The position numbers were made by a program, and so were the translations under genes. A stretch of DNA of 34,550 nucleotides, taken from Alcaligenaceae bacterium. GTDB taxonomy: Bacteria; Pseudomonadota; Gammaproteobacteria; Burkholderiales; Burkholderiaceae_B. The stretch covers positions 1-34,550 of the forward strand of contig JABMMM010000310.1 of assembly GCA_013205565.1 (NCBI GenBank), written 5' to 3'. The notes below the pieces were generated by a model that saw nothing but the letters and a program-made list of their open reading frames with translations, was not told the origin of the DNA and did no database searches. Positions 1-7,868 of this stretch are shown in pieces (position 1 is the first letter of the stretch; each line of letters begins with the position of its first letter).

Positions 1-96
1 CAAACCGATTGTCAGTTCGTTTGCGCTGGCAAACATGGCGCTACTGGCGCACAAGGCCGCAATCAATACACGAGACGTACGTTTTAGAAATCGCAT
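1..96 (-). CDS. Exported binding protein, N-terminus only (partial)
   Basis: The leftward frame starts with ATG at 96 and runs off the left edge after 32 codons. The product begins MRFLKRTSRVLIAALCASSA and continues through MFASANELTIGL. That is a Sec signal peptide (basic start, hydrophobic core, cleavage near ASA) followed by a strand typical of mature periplasmic substrate-binding proteins. A GAGGGA ribosome site ends 8 bases before the ATG. A second in-frame ATG at 105 sits on that site and is less likely. Upstream is a perfect TATAAT at 127-132. The family (ABC-type or other solute-binding protein) cannot be fixed from this fragment. Confidence 0.6.
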   Translation of the reverse strand, partial: MRFLKRTSRVLIAALCASSAMFASANELTIGL

Positions 97-126
97 GTCA
101 AACATCCCTCAGTGAATAATCCACAA

Positions 127-161
127 ATTATAGGGGGCATCATACAAATATTGTTATTTGT
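127..161 (-). promoter_or_regulatory. Putative promoter with inverted-repeat operator
   Basis: A perfect leftward -10 hexamer (TATAAT, 127-132) lies 31 bases from the start codon of the exported protein. A perfect 7-bp inverted repeat, ACAAATA-TTGT-TATTTGT (144-161), covers the place where the -35 box should be. No good -35 hexamer is visible there, which fits a regulator-dependent promoter. The divergent Bug gene at 311 shares this intergenic space, so the site could serve both. This is inference from position and symmetry only. Confidence 0.35.
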
Positions 162-310
162 TTGACAACAGCAATTGGCTTGAGGGCCAAGAGCCTAGCG
201 CAAACCCTTAGTCCTTACCGAACCGAGGGAGCAATATAAAAAATGCTAAAAATCGTACCCATGTTGCAGCAAACGGGATATATTCGGTTGACTTAATCAT
301 TGGAAAAAAA

Positions 311-1279
311 ATGAGCTACGTGCTGCGTCTTTTAACTTTCGCCATTTTATCTCTCGCTGCAGGCTTACCTAGTGCCTGGGCTTCTGATTACCCGACCCGA
401 GCGGTTAGATGGATCGTGCCCTATCCGCCTGCAGGCACCACGGATGTACTGGCTCGCATTATGGCGCAGCGGCTGTCTGAAACGCTAGGCCAACCCGTCG
501 TTGTCGAAAACAAACCAGGTGCGGGCAATAACATTGGCACTGAGCTTGTGATCAACGCGCCTGCCGACGGTTACACGATGTTGTTGGTCAATCCCGCTAA
601 CGGCATCAACGCCTCACTGTATAAAAATCTTTCGTATAACTTTATCCGCGATATCGCGCCGGTTGCGGGACTGGTGCGTACGCCAAACGTAATGGTCGCG
701 ACAAACAATTTGCCAGTCAAAACCGTTGCGGAATTTATTGAGTATTGCAAAGCCAACCCAGGCAAAGTCAATATGGCCTCATCCGGCAGCGGCACTTCAA
801 CGCACTTGTCGGGCGAACTCTTTAAGTCAATGACCGGGTGCAACATGCTTCATGTTCCGTACAAAGGCTCGGGACCTGCTCTGATTGACCTGACCGCAGG
901 ACAAGTACAAGTCTTTTTCGACAATTTACCTTCCTCGGTACCCTATATCAAAGGCGGTCGAATTCGCGCTCTAGCGGTCACCTCTGAAGGCGTCGAGCCC
1001 TCTGCACCCGACCTGCCTACCGTTGGCGCAACAGTCAAAGGCTATGAAGCAACGGCCTGGTTTGGAGTGGGCATGCCCAAAAACACACCAGCGGAGGTCA
1101 TTGCAAAAATGAACGCAGAGGTCAATAAGGCCTTGGCTGACCCCGCCATACGAAAACGTTTGGCTGAATTGGGCGGAGTCCCCATTTCCGGAACACCCGC
1201 AGCGTTTGGCAAGGTCATTGCTGCCGAAACCGAAAAGTGGGCCAAAGTTGTTCAAGCCTCTGGTGCTAAGGTCGAGTAA
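311..1279 (+). CDS. Bug/TctC-family periplasmic solute-binding protein
   Basis: This 322-residue protein has a signal peptide (about residues 1-24, ending PSAWA) and the Bug-family signatures: IVPYPPAGTTDVLAR after the first strand, VVVENKPGAGNNIGTE, and PADGYTMLL. Family members bind carboxylates or small aromatic acids in the periplasm and normally deliver them to a TctA/TctB permease or act as sensors. Length matches the usual 320-330. A weak GGA lies 6 bases before the ATG. It is first in a rightward run ending at 5979 and is followed after 9 bases by an MFS gene, so the ligand is probably a substrate of the aldolase and dehydrogenase downstream. Ligand unknown. Confidence 0.92.
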   Translation: MSYVLRLLTFAILSLAAGLPSAWASDYPTRAVRWIVPYPPAGTTDVLARIMAQRLSETLGQPVVVENKPGAGNNIGTELVINAPADGYTMLLVNPANGINASLYKNLSYNFIRDIAPVAGLVRTPNVMVATNNLPVKTVAEFIEYCKANPGKVNMASSGSGTSTHLSGELFKSMTGCNMLHVPYKGSGPALIDLTAGQVQVFFDNLPSSVPYIKGGRIRALAVTSEGVEPSAPDLPTVGATVKGYEATAWFGVGMPKNTPAEVIAKMNAEVNKALADPAIRKRLAELGGVPISGTPAAFGKVIAAETEKWAKVVQASGAKVE

Positions 1280-1288
1280 AAAGTTAGC

Positions 1289-2590
1289 GTGTCAACTCTG
1301 ACAGACCCACCGACAATAAAAGCGTCAACGTTTTTGAATCTTTTGGCGTTAATCGCCATTGGTTTGGGAGCCTCGGTCGGTCCGCTTGATTTTGCCGTCA
1401 ATATTGCCTTTCCGGCGATCTCCGCGGCGTTCCAAATTCAAACCCAAACCATTCGTTGGGTTGCTTTGTTTTATGTGCTGACTTACGGCAGCCTGGTGCT
1501 CTGGTTTGGTGCGCTAGGCGACCGTATCGGTCACTTGCGTGTCTTTAGGTTTGGCTTAGTATTGGGTGCACTTGCTTTTACGCTATGCGCCGTTTCACCG
1601 TTTTATGGCTGGCTTCTCGCCGCACGCGTGTTGCAAGGTATTTCTGCCGCCCTAATCTTGTCATGCGGCCCCGCGTTGGTCACGTTTCTTTTTGCAGAGA
1701 ATGAACGTACTCGCGCTTTATCCGTCTATGGCAGCATGGCCGCCCTGGCCACTGTCGCTGCCCCGATCATAGGTGGTTTTAGTATTGAATGGATGGGTTG
1801 GACCGGAGTCTATTGGATACGCGTACCGATTGTTTTAGTGGCACTTGCTTGCTTAGCGATTCATCACCCTGGTCTGCAGCGTACGAGCGCCGTCGCTCAA
1901 GGTTCTGCAAAGGCCAAAGCCACGCAGTCAACGACACGACTTTTGTTAGGCACCTTACGTAGCAATTCAAATTTTGGTTGGGTGAACGTTTCATGCGTCA
2001 TCATCCAATTATGTAGTTTTTCAATCCCTCTTATTTTGCCCTACTACCTCATCCGCGTCCTGCATTGGGGATCTGTGCAGAGTGGCGCCTTATTAGTCGC
2101 CTGGGCCCTCGGTGGCTTAGCCGGTGCGGCGGTGACTCCCGCGTTAGTGCGACGCTTCGGACTGAACCAGAGCGGCTTCATCGCAGCCTGCTTTTGTTGC
2201 CTGGGCTTCGTTGCAATCTGCCTGTGGTCTGCCTCGGTTTCAATCTTGCTGATGGTTGTGAGCATCGCCCTACAGGGCGTGGGCATCGGACTTTTTCAAG
2301 TCGTTTATTCTGATTGGATGATGGCTGACCTACCCCCTCAGTCGCGCGGAGTCGCAGGCAGTCTTGCTGTGTTAACCCGAATGTTAGGGATCGTCACAGG
2401 TGCAGTCTGTTGGCTCTGGCTGGTGGATCGCGGTGAAGCCAGTGCGCTCGCTGCAGGGCAAACTCCTGAGGCTGCTTTTTTAGCGGGCTACCAACAGCTA
2501 CATTATGTTGTCGCGAGCGTATCAGTCGGTTTCTTTACGCTCAGTTGCTTCAAACGCGGCTTGTGGATTCGCGCTGCGCCTTCGCCCTAA
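1289..2590 (+). CDS. MFS transporter
   Basis: The 433-residue hydrophobic protein has about 12 membrane segments. It has the MFS motif-A-like loop GALGDRIGHLRVFRFG between helices 2 and 3, and a motif-C-like glycine/proline-rich stretch (ALATVAAPIIGG) in helix 5, typical of drug:H+ antiporters. It begins with GTG, 9 bases after the Bug stop, so the two are probably co-transcribed. It may export a toxic substrate or intermediate, or import the compound handled by the operon. The cargo cannot be deduced. The frame overlaps no other credible gene. Confidence 0.88.
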   Translation: MSTLTDPPTIKASTFLNLLALIAIGLGASVGPLDFAVNIAFPAISAAFQIQTQTIRWVALFYVLTYGSLVLWFGALGDRIGHLRVFRFGLVLGALAFTLCAVSPFYGWLLAARVLQGISAALILSCGPALVTFLFAENERTRALSVYGSMAALATVAAPIIGGFSIEWMGWTGVYWIRVPIVLVALACLAIHHPGLQRTSAVAQGSAKAKATQSTTRLLLGTLRSNSNFGWVNVSCVIIQLCSFSIPLILPYYLIRVLHWGSVQSGALLVAWALGGLAGAAVTPALVRRFGLNQSGFIAACFCCLGFVAICLWSASVSILLMVVSIALQGVGIGLFQVVYSDWMMADLPPQSRGVAGSLAVLTRMLGIVTGAVCWLWLVDRGEASALAAGQTPEAAFLAGYQQLHYVVASVSVGFFTLSCFKRGLWIRAAPSP

Positions 2591-2614
2591 ACAACCGGAT
2601 CCCGCTGCTAAAAG

Positions 2615-3106
2615 ATGAAACAACTTCTCATCATCTTTCATTCCGTCACCGGAGGCTCTGAGCAAATCGCTCAAGCAGTCGCCCAAGGCGCGCGAACAGA
2701 GCCAGAGATCGAAGTGATCCTGCTGCAAGCGCAACATGTGCAGCCCGAGCATCTGCGGACAGCAAGCGGCTATGTCTTTATTGCGCCTGAGATGCTAGGA
2801 TCGCTCAGTGGAGTCATGAAAGACTTTTTTGATCGCACCTTTTATCAAGTACTCGATGAGCTCAATGGGCGCCCTTACGCTGCGTTAATCTGTGCTGGCA
2901 GCGATGGGCAAGGCGCCCTAAGACAACTCGAAAAAATTGCAACTGGCTGGCGCTTAAAAAAGGTCGCCGAGTCGAAGGTGGTCTTGACCCGAGCACAAAC
3001 CAAAGAACAGATTCTTCAGAGCAAGACTCTTGACCAAGACGCATTAAATACAAGTGAAGAGCTAGGCGTTTTTTTTGCAAGCGCCTTAGCGCTTGCAGTG
3101 TTTTAG
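2615..3106 (+). CDS. Flavodoxin-like / NAD(P)H-dependent FMN reductase-type protein
   Basis: This 163-residue cytosolic protein starts MKQLLIIFHSVTGGSEQIAQ: a beta strand followed by an S/T-rich loop as in the FMN-phosphate loop of flavodoxins (residues 9-15). The segment YVFIAPEMLGSLSGVMKDFFDRTF resembles the second FMN loop in NAD(P)H-dependent FMN reductases and WrbA-like proteins. It probably shuttles electrons or reduces a quinone. It lies 24 bases after the MFS gene and 64 bases before the aldolase, inside the same rightward unit. The precise partner is unknown. Confidence 0.78.
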   Translation: MKQLLIIFHSVTGGSEQIAQAVAQGARTEPEIEVILLQAQHVQPEHLRTASGYVFIAPEMLGSLSGVMKDFFDRTFYQVLDELNGRPYAALICAGSDGQGALRQLEKIATGWRLKKVAESKVVLTRAQTKEQILQSKTLDQDALNTSEELGVFFASALALAVF

Positions 3107-3170
3107 CAGCACAGATAACCTCATCCCTACAAACGTCACATCCACATATTTTCTGTGATCAGGAGCAACC

Positions 3171-3947
3171 ATGCCTCAACAAGAATCGTTGAAAAATAAG
3201 ATCATGTCGGGTCAAACAGTGCCTGGAGCAATGGTCTTTGAATTTTTTTCACCTGGTGTCTCAAGTGTTTTAGTCAATGCTGGCGCAGAGTTTGTACTCT
3301 ACGACATGGAACACACTGGCTTGAGTTTTGAAACGTTAAAGTGGCTCTTTGCCTCGTGTCGCGGTCTTGCTATCACGCCGATGGTACGTGTGCCGCGCGG
3401 CGAATACACCTGGCTGGCTCGAGCCCTCGACTTAGGTGCTCACGGCGTCATGATTCCCATGGTTGAATCTCGCGAGCACGCCTTGAGCATTGTCCAAGCC
3501 TGCCGTTACCCCCCCATTGGTCGTCGAGGGGCTGCCTTTGGCTTTGCACAATGTGACTACCAAGGCGGCGCTGTCACCGAAAAAGTACAGGCTTACCATG
3601 CACGCACCCTGATCATGGCACAAATCGAAACTGAGCGTGGTCTTGCCAATATCGAAGAGATCGCTGCCGTTGATGGGATCGATGTTCTTTGGTTAGGGCA
3701 TTTCGACCTCACAAACTTTATGGGGATTCCCGCTCAGTTCGAAAATCCTGTATTTCTAGAAGCCATGGCACGCGTGGCAAACGTCGCCCGACAGTACGGA
3801 AAAATCGCCGGCTTTATGGCAACGGACCCGGCATGGATTGCGCGGGCAAAAGCAATGGGCTACACGATGCTGGCCGCAGGCACAGACTCGGGCCTGTTGC
3901 AACAGGCCATGGGCACCTTAATTGACGATATCAAAACAGGAGCCTGA
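3171..3947 (+). CDS. HpcH/HpaI-family aldolase/lyase (class II, divalent metal)
   Basis: The 258-residue TIM-barrel enzyme is expected to split 2-keto-3-deoxy or 4-hydroxy-2-oxo acids into pyruvate and an aldehyde. Expected active-site residues are present: H48 in YDMEHTG, R73 in MVRVPRG, and metal ligands E153 (QIETERG) and D179. A ribosome site AGGAGC lies just before the ATG. The conserved GPxDL loop is replaced by GHFDLT (176-181), so substrate or metal-loop geometry may differ from GarL/HpaI. It is followed after 2 bases by a D-2-hydroxyacid dehydrogenase, which suggests that a 2-keto product is reduced or supplied next door. Paralogue of the gene at 10359. Confidence 0.9.
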   Translation: MPQQESLKNKIMSGQTVPGAMVFEFFSPGVSSVLVNAGAEFVLYDMEHTGLSFETLKWLFASCRGLAITPMVRVPRGEYTWLARALDLGAHGVMIPMVESREHALSIVQACRYPPIGRRGAAFGFAQCDYQGGAVTEKVQAYHARTLIMAQIETERGLANIEEIAAVDGIDVLWLGHFDLTNFMGIPAQFENPVFLEAMARVANVARQYGKIAGFMATDPAWIARAKAMGYTMLAAGTDSGLLQQAMGTLIDDIKTGA

Positions 3948-3949
3948 AC

Positions 3950-4936
3950 ATGACGTTTCGCCTTGGGATCACACGAGATCTGCTCACCAGTGACGGCTCA
4001 CCGAGCTTTGGCTTAGGCCCGCTCGAACTCTTGAAGCAAGAGCGACATATCGCTTGGGAGTTCATTGATGAAACCGTCACTGAAATTACGCCTGACATCA
4101 TGGCGCGCTATGACGGCTTACACGTCAACAGCCCCGCAGTCACCGCCAGGTCGATCGCGCGCTCTGACTGTCGCGTGCGCTTAGTCTCGCGCCACGGCGT
4201 AGGCTACGACTCGGTCGATGTCGCCGCCTTGGCCGCGAAAGGCATCCTCACCACTAATACGCCGATCGCCGTGCGTCGCCCAGTTGCCGTCGCGTCTCTC
4301 ACAATGATTTTTGCGCTGGCGGGGCGTTTGTTCGCAAAAGATAATCTGATCCGCAAGGGCGAGTGGAACACTCGTACCAATCATATGGGCCTTGGCCTCA
4401 CCACTCGTACCTTAGGCGTGCTGGGTGCAGGGGGAATCGGCTTAGAACTGCTTGCACTGGCACGCCCCTTTGGCTGGCGGATGCAGGCCTGTGATCCCTT
4501 TGCTCAAGCTGACGCAATATCTGCTTGCGGGGCGTCTCTGGTTGATCTAGACACCCTTTTAGCGCAAAGCGATTTTTTAGTGACGACCCTAGTCCTAAAC
4601 GAAAAAACACGTCACATCATCAATGGAGAACGCCTTTCAAAAATGAAATCGTCCGCGTTTCTCATCAATATGGCGCGCGGCCCAATCGTAGATGAACTCG
4701 CTTTAATTGACGCGCTAAATCAAGGAGTCATTGCCGGCGCGGGGCTTGATGTCTTTGAGCAAGAACCGATTCAAACTGACAACCCCTTGCTCAAGATGCG
4801 ACAGGTTCTGTTGACTCCACACTCACTTTGTTGGACCGATGAGTGCTTTGATCATATCGCGCGCGAAGGGCTCAACTGCCAAGTCGCTTTTTCGAAGGGC
4901 CTAACGCCCACTTCTGTTGTCTCTGTTTCAAACTGA
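3950..4936 (+). CDS. D-isomer-specific 2-hydroxyacid dehydrogenase
   Basis: The 328-residue NAD(P)-dependent enzyme interconverts 2-hydroxy and 2-keto acids. The Rossmann motif GAGGIG is at residues 159-164. Family catalytic residues are visible: Arg in NMARGPIVDE, Glu in GLDVFEQEP, and His in LTPHSLCWTDE. Length matches phosphoglycerate/glyoxylate-reductase-like members. Its ATG is 2 bases after the aldolase stop, so translation is probably coupled. With the aldolase it could form a two-step handling of a hydroxy or keto acid imported by the flanking Bug systems. The exact substrate is not deducible. Confidence 0.92.
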   Translation: MTFRLGITRDLLTSDGSPSFGLGPLELLKQERHIAWEFIDETVTEITPDIMARYDGLHVNSPAVTARSIARSDCRVRLVSRHGVGYDSVDVAALAAKGILTTNTPIAVRRPVAVASLTMIFALAGRLFAKDNLIRKGEWNTRTNHMGLGLTTRTLGVLGAGGIGLELLALARPFGWRMQACDPFAQADAISACGASLVDLDTLLAQSDFLVTTLVLNEKTRHIINGERLSKMKSSAFLINMARGPIVDELALIDALNQGVIAGAGLDVFEQEPIQTDNPLLKMRQVLLTPHSLCWTDECFDHIAREGLNCQVAFSKGLTPTSVVSVSN

Positions 4937-4971
4937 GTCCTGTCATGCATACCCAACTTAAAGGTTTCAAC

Positions 4972-5979
4972 ATGTTCACGCGCCTCCTCTACCCTGCCCC
5001 AGCATATCTTGCAAAAGTCTTGCGTTTTGTCACTTACGCAGCGCTCTCACTGTTTACGAGCCTCGCTTATGCGCAAGCCTGGCCAAGCAAACCAATCACC
5101 ATGATTTCACCCTACCCTGCGGGAGGTGGTGTCGATACCGTCGCGCGCATCATTGCCGAGCGACTAGCACCCGCGTTAAACAGCACTATCACAGTTGAAA
5201 ATCGGCCAGGCGCGGGCGCTACGATTGGCGCGGCACAACTCGCCCGCAGTGCACCCGATGGCTATACGCTGATGGTCGGCAGCATCCTTGACTACGCGAT
5301 TGCACCTCATGCGCACCCTGCACTGAGCTTTGAGATGCAACGTGATTTGCTACCCGTTGTGCAACTTGGCTTTGGCCTCGTCGGACTTGTTGTTAACGTC
5401 GACGTCCCAGCAAAAGATTTGAAAGAGTTGATCGCCTTGGTCAAAGCAAAACCGGGTGCACTAAGCTATGCGTCGTCGGGCGTAGGCGGTCAAGTTCATT
5501 TGAATATGGAATTATTTAAACAAATGTCTGGCATAGATGTTGTACATGTTCCGTATCGTGGCACGACGCAATTTATGCCTGATTTACTGTCTGGTCGCGT
5601 GGCGATGTCACTCGATAGCCTTCCCGCACACTTGACTAATATTCGCGCCGGAAAGACACGCGCCTTAGCAGTGGGAAGCGCTACGCGCACGAGCACGTTG
5701 CCAGACGTACCAACCTTTATCGAAGCGGGCTTGGCGGGCTATGAAGCAGCAACCAACTACACCTTATTTGCCCCAACGAACACGCCCACTGACATCGTTG
5801 CAAGGCTCAACCTCGAAGTCAACATCGTTCTCAAACGGCCCGATGTCATCGAAAAACTTGGTGCAATCGGTATGACTGTGATTGGCGGCAGTACCGCGTC
5901 TGCTCAGGCCCGTATACCGGTTGAAATTGAAAAATGGAACAAGGTCATCAAGGGTGGTAACTTGGTCTTAGCTCAGTGA
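4972..5979 (+). CDS. Bug/TctC-family periplasmic solute-binding protein
   Basis: Second Bug receptor closing the rightward cluster. An AAGG 7 bases before ATG 4972 favours this start (335 residues). An in-frame ATG at 4945 would add nine residues. The signal peptide ends near residue 34 (SLAYA), followed by Bug signatures ISPYPAGGGVDTVAR, VENRPGAGATIG and APDGYTLM. It shares only family-level similarity with the receptor at 311, so the two probably bind different ligands. Its stop codon lies inside a 27-bp sequence repeated at the end of dctM. No TctA/TctB permease is nearby. Confidence 0.9.
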   Translation: MFTRLLYPAPAYLAKVLRFVTYAALSLFTSLAYAQAWPSKPITMISPYPAGGGVDTVARIIAERLAPALNSTITVENRPGAGATIGAAQLARSAPDGYTLMVGSILDYAIAPHAHPALSFEMQRDLLPVVQLGFGLVGLVVNVDVPAKDLKELIALVKAKPGALSYASSGVGGQVHLNMELFKQMSGIDVVHVPYRGTTQFMPDLLSGRVAMSLDSLPAHLTNIRAGKTRALAVGSATRTSTLPDVPTFIEAGLAGYEAATNYTLFAPTNTPTDIVARLNLEVNIVLKRPDVIEKLGAIGMTVIGGSTASAQARIPVEIEKWNKVIKGGNLVLAQ

Positions 5980-6069
5980 TTGAGCACTCTGGGTAACCAA
6001 GTGCTGGAACAGAGTAATCAAGGCTGGCCACCTGCTATTCAATCAGTGATTGAGCACTCGAGGTAACCA
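5973..6069. repeat. 27-bp direct repeat at convergent gene ends
   Basis: Two copies, 5973-5999 and 6043-6069, match at 25 of 27 positions (core TCAGTGATTGAGCACTC, then two varied bases, then GGTAACCA). They are 70 bp apart. The left copy contains the Bug stop codon (5977-5979). The right copy, read leftward, encodes the last eight residues and stop of DctM. A short local duplication of the dctM 3' end, or the reverse, best explains it. The 63-bp gap between the convergent genes shows no proper terminator. Confidence 0.8.
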
Positions 6070-7317
6070 CGTTGAGATGGCAGGGATGTAAGTCAAGATT
6101 GCGAGTGCACCAATCAACGCAAACACAAAGGGCCCAATTTCTTTGACGATCAGGCCGAGATGGGTGCGCGAGACCGAGCTTGCCACAAACATTAACACTC
6201 CCACAGGTGGGGTGATTTGCCCAATCACTAAATTCACCAACAACACAATGCCAAAGTGTAGAAGATCAATTTGAAGTGCCGTTAACAGCGGAATCAAAAT
6301 CGGCACGACGATGATCATGATGGCGAGCGTCTCCATGAACATGCCAGCGATCAAGAGCGCGATGTTCAAAATCAGCAAAATGGCCCAGGGCGAAGTCGTG
6401 ATTGACGTCAACAACGCTGAGACTTGCTGCGGCGCTTGCTCAACACCCAAGATCCAACCAAAGGGGGCTGCTCCCGCAGCGATCACCAAGATTGCAGCCG
6501 TTTCGCGTCCCGTGGCAAGCAAGATCGCGGGCAACATGCGTAAGGTCAAGGTGCGATAAACAAACAGTCCAATAATCAAAGAGTAAGCACAAGCGACCGC
6601 AGCAATCTCAGTTGCCGTAAAGACGCCCATACGAAAACCAACCAGAATCAGTACAGGCATCGCCAATGCCCACAGCGCATGACGAAAAGCTTGATACAGT
6701 CGCGTGCGACTAAAGGCCGCATCTTTTGGAAATCCGCGTTTGCGCGCTGTCCAATCAATGACAAGCATCATCGCACCGGCCATCACGACGCCCGGAATTA
6801 AACCTGCGATAAACAGATCACCCAACGACACGTTAGCCTGCCACGCATAAATGACCATCAGAATCGAAGGTGGAATAATCGGCCCAAGCGTCGCCGCAGC
6901 CGCACACACCGCCGCGGCAAAGCCACGCCCATAACCTGCTGCGGTGAGTTGTGGCACGAACACCCGCGAGGTGGCGGCACAATCAGCCACCGACGAACCA
7001 GAAATTCCAGAAAGGAACACATTACCCACGATCGCGGTTTGAGCCAACCCACCACGAATGTGTCCAACAAAGGCGCGCGTAAAGTTAAATAACCTCTCGC
7101 TGATGCCGGACTCGTTCATTAGCGCACCGGCCAACGTGAACAGCGGCACCGCCAATAAAGGAAATGATTGCACGCTAGTAGCTACACGTTGCGCCACCAC
7201 AGACACGGGGATACCGTCTAGGCCGATCACCAGCATGGCCGAGCCCAGCATGGCGAAGCCGATTGGCACGCCAATAATCAACAGCGCGACAAACACACAG
7301 AGCAGAAGTGTCAGCAT
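6043..7317 (-). CDS. dctM: TRAP transporter large permease (DctM-like)
   Basis: The 424-residue membrane protein has many hydrophobic segments and typical DctM features: a LLCVFVALLIIGVPIGFAML start, NVFLSGISGSSVADCAATSR in the conserved scoop region, LGPIIPPSILMV, and the late GQITPPVGVLMFV. It is the Na+-driven transport subunit. It is last in the dctP-dctQ-dctM order, 21 bases after dctQ, with no obvious ribosome site of its own. Its terminal codons make up one copy of the 27-bp repeat. Together with DctP and DctQ it is the only complete transporter of either the TRAP or Bug class in the window. Confidence 0.95.
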   Translation of the reverse strand: MLTLLLCVFVALLIIGVPIGFAMLGSAMLVIGLDGIPVSVVAQRVATSVQSFPLLAVPLFTLAGALMNESGISERLFNFTRAFVGHIRGGLAQTAIVGNVFLSGISGSSVADCAATSRVFVPQLTAAGYGRGFAAAVCAAAATLGPIIPPSILMVIYAWQANVSLGDLFIAGLIPGVVMAGAMMLVIDWTARKRGFPKDAAFSRTRLYQAFRHALWALAMPVLILVGFRMGVFTATEIAAVACAYSLIIGLFVYRTLTLRMLPAILLATGRETAAILVIAAGAAPFGWILGVEQAPQQVSALLTSITTSPWAILLILNIALLIAGMFMETLAIMIIVVPILIPLLTALQIDLLHFGIVLLVNLVIGQITPPVGVLMFVASSVSRTHLGLIVKEIGPFVFALIGALAILTYIPAISTWLPRVLNH

Positions 7318-7338
7318 GAAATGGATATCACTTATTGA

Positions 7339-7860
7339 TTAAGTCTGAGCCATATCAATGACCGTTTCTGTCGCATTTTGAAATACGACCTCGGGGCCTT
7401 CATCGACTAAAATAATCGCACCGTGCAATAGCGTGAGTGCAAAACCGATTGGCATTGAGATAAAAATCCACCCCATCGAATAGCCAAGCATTGGCGTGTT
7501 GCTCGCCCATACGTTCAACGTATAAGACACGCCTGCGTAAATCGCCGCCACCAAAATGACGGCACCCGCCGCACAGGCCAACAGACCTACAGATCTGCGA
7601 GCTTGAGGTTTCAGCCGCAAAATCAGCACGTCAATGCGAATGTGCATGCGCGAACGCAGCGCCGATGGGATACCAAACATCACAGACCAGACAAACAGAG
7701 TCACCACGAACTCTTCAGACCAGGTGATTGGATCGTTGAAGACATAGCGCAGTATCACACCAAGCCCTAGCAGGACGGCGATAATCGCCACCGTCCACAT
7801 CACCAAGAGATCCTCTAGCCAGGCCAATCCATTGCCTAGGCGTTTGACTGCTTGAAACAT
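7339..7860 (-). CDS. dctQ: TRAP transporter small permease (DctQ-like)
   Basis: The 173-residue protein has four predicted membrane helices and the DctQ signature (residues YVFNDPITWSEEFVVTLFVW, then RSRMHIRIDVL). It pairs with DctM in the inner membrane. Its ATG is 8 bases past the dctP stop. The ribosome site (AAGGGCAG) overlaps that stop codon, so translation is likely coupled. Function follows from the adjacent binding protein and large subunit. Confidence 0.93.
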   Translation of the reverse strand: MFQAVKRLGNGLAWLEDLLVMWTVAIIAVLLGLGVILRYVFNDPITWSEEFVVTLFVWSVMFGIPSALRSRMHIRIDVLILRLKPQARRSVGLLACAAGAVILVAAIYAGVSYTLNVWASNTPMLGYSMGWIFISMPIGFALTLLHGAIILVDEGPEVVFQNATETVIDMAQT

Positions 7861-7868
7861 CGCTGCCC

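Noticed and set aside
162-167. Perfect TTGACA as a -35 box for the Bug gene at 311
   Set aside because: No acceptable -10 hexamer occurs 16-18 bases downstream; the start is also over 140 bases away.
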